Of a DNA stretch of 64,000 bases, positions 8,601 to 16,144 are shown in pieces. Location of the stretch: assembly GCF_900115735.1 (NCBI RefSeq), contig NZ_FOXO01000011.1, forward strand, positions 62,001-126,000. The letters run 5' to 3'. The DNA is from Butyrivibrio proteoclasticus (lineage in GTDB: Bacteria; Bacillota; Clostridia; Lachnospirales; Lachnospiraceae). Below the pieces are notes generated by a model. It was not told the DNA's origin. It saw only the letters and a list, made by a program, of their open reading frames with translations, and made no database searches. Position numbers and translations under genes: made by a program. Every line of letters starts with the position of its first letter. The stretch's first letter is position 1.

Positions 8601-11411
8601 TCAGGGCAGAATGTCTCTTGTGAGACTGATATAAATCACATCGTTCTTGTCAAGGAAGGTTCATTTGATAAAACTACAGGTGTGGCTAGTTATAGAGTTT
8701 CTTATAATGGTTCTGCATTGGAAATTCCTGTAGGAACCACAATTCAGGATACACTTGGTGCTAGTTTTGTACTTGATAAAAAATCTGTTAAAGTTTATGA
8801 AGCTACAGTCGAGTCCTCTGATGGTAAACTTAATGAAACCGATAAGGAAATTGATACGGATACAGCAGTAATCAGCTTTGAAAAGACCGAAGATGATGGT
8901 AAAAGTCATGATGTCATGAAGGTTACGTTCAAAAAGCAAATTAGTGTACCAATTATAATAAAATATAATGCAGCAGTTGAGTATCCGGAATACAACGATA
9001 TTACTAATTCTGTTAGTGTCTATAGCGATACTGAGAGAACAACATCAGTTGCTAAAAAAACTATTTCATTAACAGGCTATTCTTCAGCTGGTGGATCTAG
9101 CCTTGTGAAAATTGTTGTGACAAAAGTTGATGAGGAAGACAGTTCTGTACTTTTACAGGGAGCAACATTTGTAGTTAGTAAAAATGGTAATGGTAGTGAC
9201 CCTATAGATACAATTACAACCAATAAGAAGGGTATTGCAAAATGTCTTAGTGGTCTTACTGATGGTGAAACCTATTATCTTATTGAGACTGTAGCGCCTG
9301 AAGGTTATGTACTATCAAGTGTGCCTTACAAAGTAACTATTACAAACAGAGTTGGAAATGTAAAAATTGCAAATAAAAAGATTACTACAAGTGTTTATGT
9401 AGAGCTTCAAGACACATTTGGTGAAAAACTAAATGGTGGTTCTCTTGTATTAAGAAGAGCTGAAGATAACAAAATAATTGAATTAAACGGTGATAAAGGT
9501 GAAGTTAACTATAATACTGAATATATAGTTAGCGAAGAAAAAACACCTTATGGATATAATACGGCTGAGGATGTTTCATTTAAGATTGTAAAAGAAGATG
9601 AAAAAGACGTTATTTATATTAAACAGGATAGTGAGTTTAAAAAGATTACTGATGATAAGGTGATTCTGCAAAATTCCAAAAAAGAGAATGTTGAAGTTAC
9701 GATCAATCTTGTATCCGATAGCCATAATGAGAATCTTACTGATGCAGAGTTTGTGGTTTCAATAAATGAAGATGGTCATGATCCTATATATGAATGGACA
9801 ACAACGGGAATTGATAAAAAGTTAGAGTTGACACCTGGAACGTATTATTTGGTGCAGACGAAAGTTCCTGAGGGCTTTATTACATCATCAAAGTACAAGA
9901 TTGAAGTATCTGATGGAAATAAAATATCTATATCTAAGAAAAATACTGAAACAGGTACTTATTCAGACTTGGTGGAAGATGACACGATTAGTGTAGTCAA
10001 TGAAGTTGACGTATCAAAAACGAAAGTTGTAACATTTGTGAACAAAGATACAGAAGGAGTTCTTTTAAAAGGATCATCGCTTACTGTTTCTGAAGATACA
10101 GATGAATCAAAGACATTTAAGTGTGTGGTAGCAACTGAGGTTGAGCCCAATGTTGACGAGAAAGATAAAGTTTCACTTAACTATCAAACAGCTTATACAG
10201 TTGAACAATATGTTACGCCTGAAGGATATATTACTTCTGATCCTGTAAAGTTTAAAATTAGTAATGATGGAAGTGTTTTAAAACTAGTCGATGGTGTATA
10301 TAAGCCAGATAATTCATCATCTGAAGTGTTGATTGTAAATGATAAGATTGTCGATGATGATGAAAATGAAGATAAGCCATCTGATATACCACAGTTTGGA
10401 AATGTTCCAAAGCCTGGTGATAAAGAACAGACTATAACACCTCCTGGGGATAAAGGTGATAAAGAACAGACTGAAACAAAGCCTGACAATACTGGCGATA
10501 AGGATAAGACTGAAATAAAGCCGGAAAATCCGGGCGATAAGGATAAGACTGAAATAAAGCCAGAGAATCCGGGCGATAAGAGTAAGACTGAAATTAAGCC
10601 AAAGAATCCGGGCGATAAGGATAAGACTGAAATAAAGCCAGAGAATCCGGGCGATAAGAGTAAGACTGAAATAAAGCCAGAGAATCCGGGCGATAAGAGT
10701 AAGACTGAAATTAAGCCAAAGAATCCGGGCGATAAGGATAAGACTGAAATAAAGCCAGAAAATCCGGGCGATAAGGGTAAGACTGAAATAAAGCCAGAGA
10801 ATCCGGGCGATAAGGGTAAGACTGAAATTAAGCTAGAGAATCCGGGCGATAAGGATAAGACTGAAATTAAGCCAGAGAATCCGGGCGATAAGAGTAAGAC
10901 TGAAACAAAGCCAGAGAATCCTGAAGATAAGAGTAAGATTGAACTAAAGCAAGAAAATCCGGGCGATAAGAGCAAAACTGAAATAAAGCCGGAGAATCCA
11001 GCTGACAAGGTTCAGATATCATTAATACCTGAAAATGGTAAGCCTGTAATGGATAGTGCTTCAGTTGAAAAAAATGAATTGACATCTATATTTGAGCCAT
11101 TTGGTAATGATCATCAAGAGGATTCAAAAGATGAAACAGATGATGAAGAACAGAATAGTGAAAAATCTGAAAGTAATAATACATTAGTAATTGTTTCATC
11201 TCAAAAGGATTCTTCAGAGCAGGTTGTAGAGAAGAACAATGATATTTCAGATGGTGGCGAAACAAATACGTCTCAGGGTGATGTTAATAATGCGAAAAGA
11301 CTTGCTAAAACAGGTGGATTTATTGGTACATTATTTGGTTATGCATTTGGTATTGCCTTCCTTATTGGTGGTTTGTACTTGATGTTTGGTAAGAGAAATG
11401 AGAAAAAATAA
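5613..11411 (+). CDS. Giant sortase-anchored surface protein with SpaA/Cna-B-like domains
   Basis: The start at 5613 is preferred over ATG 5583 because an AAAGGGG box lies 9-10 bases before it; this gives 1932 residues. The order is: signal peptide ending TYA (residues 1-29); six EEKSSN repeats (43-78); an acidic region; five or more beta-rich modules with W-T-V-x-x-N patterns and late SLVDIFDD / VITDDLG-type motifs (about 430-1150); four SpaA/Cna-B-like domains with E-x-x-x-P-x-G-Y motifs (about 1160-1580); thirteen 13-residue Pro-Gly-Lys repeats (1624-1792); and LAKTG (1897-1901), a hydrophobic helix and a KRNEKK tail. It should be covalently wall-anchored and act in adhesion. Many Cna-B domains carry internal isopeptide bonds. 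The sortase gene overlaps its 3' end. Confidence 0.9.
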   Translation: MKSRFVKACLCLILSFSFSLFGSSIVTYAEETNEIFDIENIDEEKSSNEEKSSNEEKSSNEEKSSNEEKSSNEEKSSNEVHDIEEIDNEESDDESNDKSQDIILDDDQEVETEEAVDDSEGNDFFDEVKIDDVNVSIKANDGVIPSGASLLVTADDNEEAAKSIVLTQLSEGVSISYAKIFDISIKSGEDSNFQPNGEVKVYLDCDDIEQVLSDETKEIKVFYVTDNFDGAKPVESGIEDGKLYFSPMHFSKYVLVVLNKTESTSNDVNTGNGDQDEEKIAISDFVESIKVYADGQELSNDQVVSLNDTTFRVEYKLKSKIGVNFPDDEKYEDIPYVNTGDVFVIPKIDSFFSLTTDSIPEIVSNGESFATLNVEDDGIHLTVIDDNEERFITDATFGYAFRFNSSNEEIKDKGTINIVIGDVTYSVLIAENQPKAPKITKTGVYNENDELIHWTVNITNDSNPIQYENGYSLVDIFDDKQEYIVGSFEINDVNSDEVVFDSENNKLSYSIDNSSANVAGRNIKVSYNTKPSLDFLETSFKNNKSGENSVTFTNKASLYDGEKEIVSCDPASVKINKNFVTWVTKDKTTINADGTADWKVTVNTNGYVLKKLTLYDKFNTDDKTSMKLVEGSLKIDGNNADASLFSSGDTSYDFSYCLGNTTSAKTEYVITYRTQIENFDDFQKGNHTIPSNKVWLSYETTDGQNVEMIVRPTAVIDGISANAGIDKVYTSYDAANHLITWTVTANKNKQLLNDPHIIETPGEGLELVEIKNIILTDAEDRTEKIDDISLDDQEDYDFKLASLSGKTVTFDVVTRITDKTFWSNNSKRFFNNSVVLKGNVSGNDEVIAADSATKELTSTVIEKEARPYNYIDHTIDYTISVNHNNMEMKDTVITDDLGTNGLELVEGTVKLGGESISSNGSDGNSYTYNNGTLVVNLSDMDADNSLSGARAVLTFTAKVTDDKLKSIENSVDETLGLTNKKFKVNNTANITFDNNTSGQNVSCETDINHIVLVKEGSFDKTTGVASYRVSYNGSALEIPVGTTIQDTLGASFVLDKKSVKVYEATVESSDGKLNETDKEIDTDTAVISFEKTEDDGKSHDVMKVTFKKQISVPIIIKYNAAVEYPEYNDITNSVSVYSDTERTTSVAKKTISLTGYSSAGGSSLVKIVVTKVDEEDSSVLLQGATFVVSKNGNGSDPIDTITTNKKGIAKCLSGLTDGETYYLIETVAPEGYVLSSVPYKVTITNRVGNVKIANKKITTSVYVELQDTFGEKLNGGSLVLRRAEDNKIIELNGDKGEVNYNTEYIVSEEKTPYGYNTAEDVSFKIVKEDEKDVIYIKQDSEFKKITDDKVILQNSKKENVEVTINLVSDSHNENLTDAEFVVSINEDGHDPIYEWTTTGIDKKLELTPGTYYLVQTKVPEGFITSSKYKIEVSDGNKISISKKNTETGTYSDLVEDDTISVVNEVDVSKTKVVTFVNKDTEGVLLKGSSLTVSEDTDESKTFKCVVATEVEPNVDEKDKVSLNYQTAYTVEQYVTPEGYITSDPVKFKISNDGSVLKLVDGVYKPDNSSSEVLIVNDKIVDDDENEDKPSDIPQFGNVPKPGDKEQTITPPGDKGDKEQTETKPDNTGDKDKTEIKPENPGDKDKTEIKPENPGDKSKTEIKPKNPGDKDKTEIKPENPGDKSKTEIKPENPGDKSKTEIKPKNPGDKDKTEIKPENPGDKGKTEIKPENPGDKGKTEIKLENPGDKDKTEIKPENPGDKSKTETKPENPEDKSKIELKQENPGDKSKTEIKPENPADKVQISLIPENGKPVMDSASVEKNELTSIFEPFGNDHQEDSKDETDDEEQNSEKSESNNTLVIVSSQKDSSEQVVEKNNDISDGGETNTSQGDVNNAKRLAKTGGFIGTLFGYAFGIAFLIGGLYLMFGKRNEKK
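5739..5846 (+). repeat. Six 18-bp tandem repeats encoding EEKSSN
   Basis: The unit GAGGAGAAATCTTCAAAT occurs six times in a row with only synonymous changes (GAA for GAG once, AAC for AAT once). It encodes an acidic, serine-rich hydrophilic spacer just after the signal peptide. Copy number is likely to vary by replication slippage. Confidence 0.95.
10482..10988 (+). repeat. Thirteen 39-bp tandem repeats encoding a PENPGDK-KTEIK wall-spanning stalk
   Basis: Exactly thirteen 39-base units in one frame encode the 13-residue pattern P-E-N-P-G-D-K-x-K-T-E-I-K, where x is D, S or G, with a partial fourteenth unit after it. A block of three units (S, then PKNPGDKD, then PENPGDK) appears twice, which points to duplication of larger segments. 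Pro-rich, charged repeats next to an LPxTG-like motif usually span the cell wall. The long open frame on the other strand here is a by-product of the repeat. Confidence 0.95.
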
Positions 11412-12009
11412 TATTAGAAAACTGTCAGGGATTGCCCTGACAGTTTTTGGAATCATAATGATATCTGCTTCAATTGCCACTAATATTTATCAATACACTA
11501 AAAAGCAGGAGATTATAGCAACTTTTGATAATACTGTGAGTCATGAAGATATTCTTTCACCAATTCAAAGTAATCAGGATATTGATGAACAAGATAATAG
11601 TGATATTTCAGAATTCTCAGCAGACTATATTTTAGAGATACCATGTATAGATTCTTTGGAACCGGTTGTAGAGGGCACGGATAGAAGTGCCTTGTCTGCA
11701 GCTCTTGGACATGAAGAATCAACTGTTTTACCCGGTGAAGTCGGTAATTGCGTAATTGCAGGCCATAGAAATTATACTTTTGGTAAATATTTTAATAGAT
11801 TAAATGAAGTTGAGATTGGCGATATGATATATATTCATACGCCTACAGACGAATACAGCTATCAAGTATCTGAAATAAAAACGGTAAGACCTGAAGATGT
11901 TGATATTCTTGAAAATACTGAGAACGAAATATTGACACTCTATACATGTACTCCAATCTATATTGCAACACATAGATTAGTTGTAGTGGCAGAAAGAGTC
12001 TATAACTAA
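11398..12009 (+). CDS. Dedicated sortase (class D-like) for the LAKTG surface protein
   Basis: From ATG 11398 the product has 203 residues; an ATG at 11386 is also in frame. An N-terminal transmembrane helix (about residues 9-30) is followed by a sortase fold with the catalytic triad: H123 in AGHRNYTFG, C184 in LYTCTP, and R193 in THRLVV. Sortases cleave between Thr and Gly of the sorting signal and join the protein to the peptidoglycan precursor. Its start overlaps the end of the adhesin gene by about 14 bases, so it is almost certainly co-expressed and specific for the unusual LAKTG signal. The TLYTCTP motif and single N-terminal anchor fit class D; the class is inference. Confidence 0.9.
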   Translation: MRKNNIRKLSGIALTVFGIIMISASIATNIYQYTKKQEIIATFDNTVSHEDILSPIQSNQDIDEQDNSDISEFSADYILEIPCIDSLEPVVEGTDRSALSAALGHEESTVLPGEVGNCVIAGHRNYTFGKYFNRLNEVEIGDMIYIHTPTDEYSYQVSEIKTVRPEDVDILENTENEILTLYTCTPIYIATHRLVVVAERVYN

Positions 12010-12020
12010 AAAAGAAAAAT

Positions 12021-12064
12021 AAAAGTTCCAATCGAAGTGAAATTGCACGATTGGAACTTTTTTG
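12021..12064 (+). terminator. Intrinsic terminator after the sortase
   Basis: AAAAGTTCCAATCG pairs perfectly with CGATTGGAACTTTT (14 bp) around a 13-base loop, followed by a T-run. Confidence 0.9.
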
Positions 12065-12073
12065 TTATATTTA

Positions 12074-12103
12074 TTGACTTGTACGATTTAAAGCGTTAAA
12101 GTA
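12074..12103 (+). promoter_or_regulatory. Promoter and putative operator of the symporter gene
   Basis: TTGACT at 12074-12079 is a good -35 box, with a weaker TAAAGT -10 box 17 bases on (12097-12102). The stretch 12078-12095, read on the minus strand, is CGCTTTAAATCGTACAAG. It matches 17 of 18 bases of the plus-strand sequence at 18663-18680 in the acyl-CoA synthetase promoter. It covers the spacer, where a repressor would block RNA polymerase. The operator role is inference from the match. Confidence 0.6.
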
Positions 12104-12138
12104 TTAAAAGAACATATCAAACTGATTGGGAGGTTTCT

Positions 12139-13692
12139 ATGATTATTAAAGTATTGTTGCTTGTGGTGTTTTTTGCAGTGATGCTCTTTATTGGTTTTAC
12201 CTGCAGGAAAAATTCGACAGATGTTAATGGATTTGTCCTTGGTGGAAGATCTGTTGGTCCATGGGTGTCTGCTTTTGCCTATGGAACAAGTTATTTTTCT
12301 GCTGTAATTTTTGTTGGTTATGCAGGACAGTTTGGATGGAAGTACGGAATAGCTGCTACTTGGGTAGGAATTGGAAATGCTATAATAGGATCGCTTATGG
12401 CATGGTCAGTTCTTGGCAGGAGAACAAGGATCATGACACAGCATCTTAATTCTGCTACAATGCCGCAGTTCTTTGCTTCCAGATTTGGAGGATCATCACT
12501 GAAAATTGCTGCATCTGTGATCACATTTATTTTTCTTATTCCATATACAGCATCTTTATACAATGGCCTTTCAAGACTCTTTGGAATGGCATTTAATATC
12601 GACTACTCTGTTTGCGTTGTAGTTATGGCAGTTCTTACCGGAATATATGTAATTGCAGGTGGTTATATGGCTACAGCCATCAACGATTTTATCCAGGGAA
12701 TTATTATGCTCTTTGGAATATCAGCAGTAGTTATTTCTGTTCTTAACAGTCAGGGCGGATTTCTTGCATCACTTGACGGACTTGCAAGGATCTCTGATGA
12801 GTCTGTAAGTATAACTCCAGGTATTTTTGCTTCCTTCTTTGGACCGGATCCTTTGAACCTTCTCGGAGTCGTTATCCTGACATCTCTTGGAACCTGGGGA
12901 CTTCCACAGATGGTACAAAAATTCTATGCAATAAAGAGCGAGAGAGCAATCTCTAAAGGAACTATAGTTTCTACATTCTTTGCCTTCGTTGTTGCTGGTG
13001 GATGCTATTTCCTTGGCGGTTTCGGAAGACTTTTTTCAGACAGGATAGATATTGCTGCAAATGGATATGACAGCGTGGTACCTGCAATGTTATCAGGACT
13101 TCCGGATATTCTTATTGCAGTTGTAGTAGTGCTTGTTTTATCAGCTTCTATGTCCACACTTTCATCACTTGTTCTTACAAGTAGTTCAACGCTTACTCTT
13201 GACCTTTTAAAGGGCCATATTATCAAAAAGATGGATGAAAAGAAGCAGATTCTCATAATGAGATGCCTTATTGTTGTGTTTGTAGCTGTTTCAGTTATTA
13301 TAGCAATTATTCAGTACAAACAAAATGTGACTTTTATAGCTCAGCTTATGGGAGTTTCATGGGGAGCCCTTGCAGGAGCCTTTCTTGCACCTTTTTTATA
13401 TGGACTTTACTGGAAGGGGACTTCTAAAGCCGGAGTGTGGTGTAGTTTTATCTTTTCAACTGTTGTAATGCTTGCAAATATGCTTGTAAGACCAAGTTTT
13501 CCAAATCTTTTACAGTCTCCTATAAATGCCGGATCTTTTTGTATGATAGCAGGACTTGTAATAGTTCCTCTGGTTTCTTTATTTACTAAAAAGCCTGATA
13601 AAGCCTTGGTTGATAGCGCCTTTGCATGCTACAATAAGGAAGTTATGGTTCATCAGAGTACATCACTTTCTGATGAAGAAAACATAGCTTAA
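12139..13692 (+). CDS. Sodium:solute symporter (SSS family)
   Basis: This 517-residue protein has about thirteen hydrophobic segments and the SSS-family opening: an N-terminal helix, then a Gly-rich VLGGRSVGPWVSAFAYGTSYFSA segment that carries the first sodium-site helix. A second family signature, YVIAGGYMATAINDFIQG, lies in the middle. These transporters use the sodium gradient to import proline, pantothenate, acetate, phenylacetate or sugars; the substrate cannot be set from the sequence. A GGGAGG ribosome binding site precedes the ATG. Its promoter shares a nearly identical palindromic site with the acyl-CoA synthetase at 18.7 kb, so a carboxylic or arylacetic acid substrate is a reasonable guess. 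Confidence 0.85.
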   Translation: MIIKVLLLVVFFAVMLFIGFTCRKNSTDVNGFVLGGRSVGPWVSAFAYGTSYFSAVIFVGYAGQFGWKYGIAATWVGIGNAIIGSLMAWSVLGRRTRIMTQHLNSATMPQFFASRFGGSSLKIAASVITFIFLIPYTASLYNGLSRLFGMAFNIDYSVCVVVMAVLTGIYVIAGGYMATAINDFIQGIIMLFGISAVVISVLNSQGGFLASLDGLARISDESVSITPGIFASFFGPDPLNLLGVVILTSLGTWGLPQMVQKFYAIKSERAISKGTIVSTFFAFVVAGGCYFLGGFGRLFSDRIDIAANGYDSVVPAMLSGLPDILIAVVVVLVLSASMSTLSSLVLTSSSTLTLDLLKGHIIKKMDEKKQILIMRCLIVVFVAVSVIIAIIQYKQNVTFIAQLMGVSWGALAGAFLAPFLYGLYWKGTSKAGVWCSFIFSTVVMLANMLVRPSFPNLLQSPINAGSFCMIAGLVIVPLVSLFTKKPDKALVDSAFACYNKEVMVHQSTSLSDEENIA

Positions 13693-13718
13693 AACTTATT
13701 TAGGAGATTTACTTTTTT

Positions 13719-14186
13719 ATGATTAGAAGAGCAAAAGAAACAGATATTCCACGCATGATTACATTACTTAATCAGGTGCTTGAGATACATGCAAAGATAA
13801 GACCTGACATTTTTGTATCAGGCAAGACTAAGTATTCAGTAGCAGAGTTAAAAGAAATCCTGGCTGATGATAATAAGCCTGTTTACGTTTACACAGATGA
13901 AAATGATGAATGTATGGGCTATTGCTTCTGCGTTCTTAGGGGGATTCCCAAGGCAGATTTTATGGCTCCTATAAAGATTCTTTTTATTGATGATCTGTGT
14001 GTGGATGAGTCAAAAAGGGGAGATCATATAGGAAAGAAACTATTTGACCATGTTAAAGAAGAAGCTAAAAAGCTTGGATGCTATGAAGTTACTTTAAACG
14101 TCTGGGAAGGCAATGACAACGCTATTGCCTTTTATAACAGCCTTGGCATGAAGGTAAAAGAGTATCAGATGGAATTGATTTTATAA
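13719..14186 (+). CDS. GNAT-family N-acetyltransferase
   Basis: The 155-residue protein fits the GNAT fold. The acetyl-CoA binding loop appears as DESKRGDHIGKKLFDHV (about residues 95-111), after the beta strand ILFIDDLCV, and the C-terminal NVWEGNDNAIAFYNSLGMK motif is typical. The acceptor is unknown; candidates are amino groups of small molecules or protein N-termini. It starts 26 bases after the symporter and is probably co-transcribed with it. AGGAG lies about 13 bases before the ATG, a little far. Confidence 0.85.
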   Translation: MIRRAKETDIPRMITLLNQVLEIHAKIRPDIFVSGKTKYSVAELKEILADDNKPVYVYTDENDECMGYCFCVLRGIPKADFMAPIKILFIDDLCVDESKRGDHIGKKLFDHVKEEAKKLGCYEVTLNVWEGNDNAIAFYNSLGMKVKEYQMELIL

Positions 14187-14269
14187 TAGATACCTTTGTA
14201 AAAAGAGCTGACGAGGCTTTATACAATGCAAAAAAAACCGGAAGAAATAAAGTAGTATTTGCAAAATGA
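14186..14269 (+). pseudogene. Remnant of a GGDEF-domain C-terminus
   Basis: Reading from 14186 in a frame different from the GNAT gene gives IDTFVKRADEALYNAKKTGR, then NKVVFAK and a stop. That is the classic final helix of diguanylate cyclase GGDEF domains (consensus like L-x-x-A-D-x-A-L-Y-x-A-K-x-x-G-R-N). There is no start codon, no ribosome binding site and no catalytic loop, so this is a broken leftover of about 27 codons. A terminator follows. It probably marks where a larger gene was deleted or replaced. Confidence 0.75.
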
Positions 14270-14276
14270 CATAAAT

Positions 14277-14309
14277 AAACCCTCTGGCCAAATGGTCAGA
14301 GGGTTTGTC
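14277..14309. terminator. Bidirectional intrinsic terminator
   Basis: AAACCCTCTGGCC pairs with GGTCAGAGGGTTT around an AAAT loop, with A-rich and T-rich flanks. It lies between the GNAT/GGDEF remnant and the convergent ACT gene and serves both. Confidence 0.9.
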
Positions 14310-14311
14310 TT

Positions 14312-14746
14312 TTAGATGTTTGCAATATCTTCCTGTGAAAGGAGCTTTAATCCTTTTCCTGTAAGTTTTGCTTCAGCAGCCTTTGTATCAGCAACTCTGA
14401 AGATCATGTAAGCGTGGTTGGAAGAACCTCTTCCGGGAAATGCATACATATACTCGATGTTAACAGATGCATCGGCAAAAACTTCCAAAAGCTTATCAAG
14501 TCCACCTGCCTCATCAGGAATCTCAACTGCAAGAACTGAAGTAAGGCTTGCGACGAAGTCATTTTCTTTTAAAGTATTTACAGCTTCTAAAGCGTCATCA
14601 ACGATTATACGGGCAATTCCAAAATCCTTGGTCTCAGCAAGGGAAGTGGCACGCATATCTATGTTGTTTTTGGCCATTACGCTTGTGAGCTTTTTTAATG
14701 TGCCGGGTTTATTTTCAAGGAAAACTGATATCTGTTTTATACTCAT
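14312..14746 (-). CDS. Double ACT-domain amino-acid-binding regulatory protein
   Basis: The 144-residue protein consists of two ACT modules. The first begins KQISVFLENKPGTLKKLTSVMAKNNIDMRA (about residues 3-32), and the second begins about residue 72 with the AVEIPDEAGGLDKLLEVF pattern. ACT domains bind amino acids and switch partner activity. Proteins of this type are commonly encoded next to indolepyruvate oxidoreductase and phenylacetate-CoA ligase genes, as here. An AGGAGG box precedes the ATG. It lies 69 bases downstream of the ligase gene and could share its transcript. A role in sensing aromatic amino acids is inference from context. Confidence 0.85.
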   Translation of the reverse strand: MSIKQISVFLENKPGTLKKLTSVMAKNNIDMRATSLAETKDFGIARIIVDDALEAVNTLKENDFVASLTSVLAVEIPDEAGGLDKLLEVFADASVNIEYMYAFPGRGSSNHAYMIFRVADTKAAEAKLTGKGLKLLSQEDIANI

Positions 14747-14815
14747 GATAGAATCCTCCTATATTTCTAGTATAGAATAATTTTTGAATAAATACTGCAA
14801 AAATATAGATAAAAC

Positions 14816-16117
14816 TCAGATTTTTCTCTTATCGATAACTCTTACGGCTTTTCCTTCGCTTCTTGCAATTGACTTTGGTGCAAGGAGAGAGATCCTTACC
14901 TTGATTCCAAGCATTGAGTACATATCTGTAGCAAGTTTTTTCTGACGTTCCTCGATTTCACCGACATTATCTGTGAACATCTCAGGTGTCATTTCTACCT
15001 GAACATCAAGAGAGTCAGTGTTGTTGGCTCTGTCAACAACTATCTGGTAGTTTGCAGCATATCCATTGTTCAAAAGAACTGTTTCAATCTGGCTCGGGAA
15101 TACATTTACACCTCTTACTATAAGCATGTCGTCTGAGCGGCCCATTGGTTTAGCCATTTTGATGAATGTTCTTCCACAGGAGCACTTGCCTCTTGTAAGT
15201 TTGCAGATATCTCTCGTGCGATAGCGAAGCATTGGGAAAGCTTCTTTATCTACGGCTGTAAATACCAGCTCGCCCTGTGAACCTTCAGGAAGCACTTCCT
15301 CAGTGTCAGGATCGATGATTTCTGCAATGAAGTGGTCCTCATTTATGTGCATACCGTTTTGTTCACAGCATTCAAAGGCAACTCCGGGACCTGAAAGCTC
15401 TGTAAGACCATAAATATCATAGGCTTTGATTCCTAAAGTGGATTCTATTTCCTGACGCATTTCTTCACTCCAGGCCTCTGCACCAAAGATTCCTGCCTTA
15501 AGAGGAATATCTTCAGGCTTGTAGCCTTCTTCTTTGAAACGCTCTGAGATATATGCAGCATAACTTGGTGTGCAGCAGAGGATAGTGGCCTTAAGGTCAT
15601 TTATAAACATCATCTGTCTGTCAGTGTTGCCGGAGCTTATCGGAACTGTAAGGCAACCAACTTTATGAGAGCCACCGTTAAGGCCGGCGCCGCCTGTAAA
15701 GAGACCAAAACCATATGCAATCTGGCAAATATCCTCGTTAGTTCCACCGGCAGCCATGATAGCTCTTGCGCAGCAGTCTTCCCAAAGATCAATGTCATGC
15801 TGTGTATAGAAAGCGACAACTCTTTTTCCTGTTGTTCCGGAAGTTGAGTGGATTCTTACGCAGTCCTTCATTGGAGCACCAAGAAGTCCTGTCGGATAAG
15901 CATCTCTTAGATCTTTTTTTGACAAAAATGGTAGCTTATGTAGGTCGTCAACTGACTTTATATCATCGGGAGTAACGCCTTTTTCCTCCATTTTTTTCCT
16001 GTAGTAAGGGACGTTATCCCAAACTCTTTTTACCTGCTTTACAAGCTTTTCACTCTGAATCTTTTTTATTTCTTCATAAGGTGCTGTTTCAATTTCTTTC
16101 TGAAAATATTGCTCCAT
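14816..16117 (-). CDS. paaK: Phenylacetate-CoA ligase (aryl acid-CoA ligase)
   Basis: The ATG at 16117 is chosen over 16138 because GGGGAG lies about 8 bases before it, giving 433 residues. The protein is a class I adenylate-forming enzyme of the PaaK group. It has the phosphate-binding loop HSTSGTTGKR (about residues 92-101), an IYGLTELSGPG motif that binds adenine, a YRTRDI segment and a C-terminal domain with the hinge GRSDDMLIVRGVNVFPSQIE. It activates phenylacetate or indoleacetate with ATP and CoA; run backwards it would release the acid from its CoA ester. It follows iorB by 27 bases in one operon, which links it to arylacetyl-CoA made or used by IorAB. Confidence 0.92.
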   Translation of the reverse strand: MEQYFQKEIETAPYEEIKKIQSEKLVKQVKRVWDNVPYYRKKMEEKGVTPDDIKSVDDLHKLPFLSKKDLRDAYPTGLLGAPMKDCVRIHSTSGTTGKRVVAFYTQHDIDLWEDCCARAIMAAGGTNEDICQIAYGFGLFTGGAGLNGGSHKVGCLTVPISSGNTDRQMMFINDLKATILCCTPSYAAYISERFKEEGYKPEDIPLKAGIFGAEAWSEEMRQEIESTLGIKAYDIYGLTELSGPGVAFECCEQNGMHINEDHFIAEIIDPDTEEVLPEGSQGELVFTAVDKEAFPMLRYRTRDICKLTRGKCSCGRTFIKMAKPMGRSDDMLIVRGVNVFPSQIETVLLNNGYAANYQIVVDRANNTDSLDVQVEMTPEMFTDNVGEIEERQKKLATDMYSMLGIKVRISLLAPKSIARSEGKAVRVIDKRKI

Positions 16118-16144
16118 ATCTTTTTCTCCCCAAAACAATTCTTA

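Noticed and set aside
8387-8939. Minus-strand open frames inside the adhesin gene
   Set aside because: They lack ribosome binding sites and recognisable domains, and lie opposite a continuous, well-supported coding frame.
10482-10988. Possible CRISPR array because of regular repeats
   Set aside because: The units are contiguous 39-mers with no unique spacers and are in frame within a coding sequence.
10193-11008. 271-residue open frame on the minus strand rich in Ser-Pro-Gly-Phe repeats
   Set aside because: It is the antisense reading of the 39-bp adhesin repeats, whose length is a multiple of three; it has no ribosome binding site or family match.
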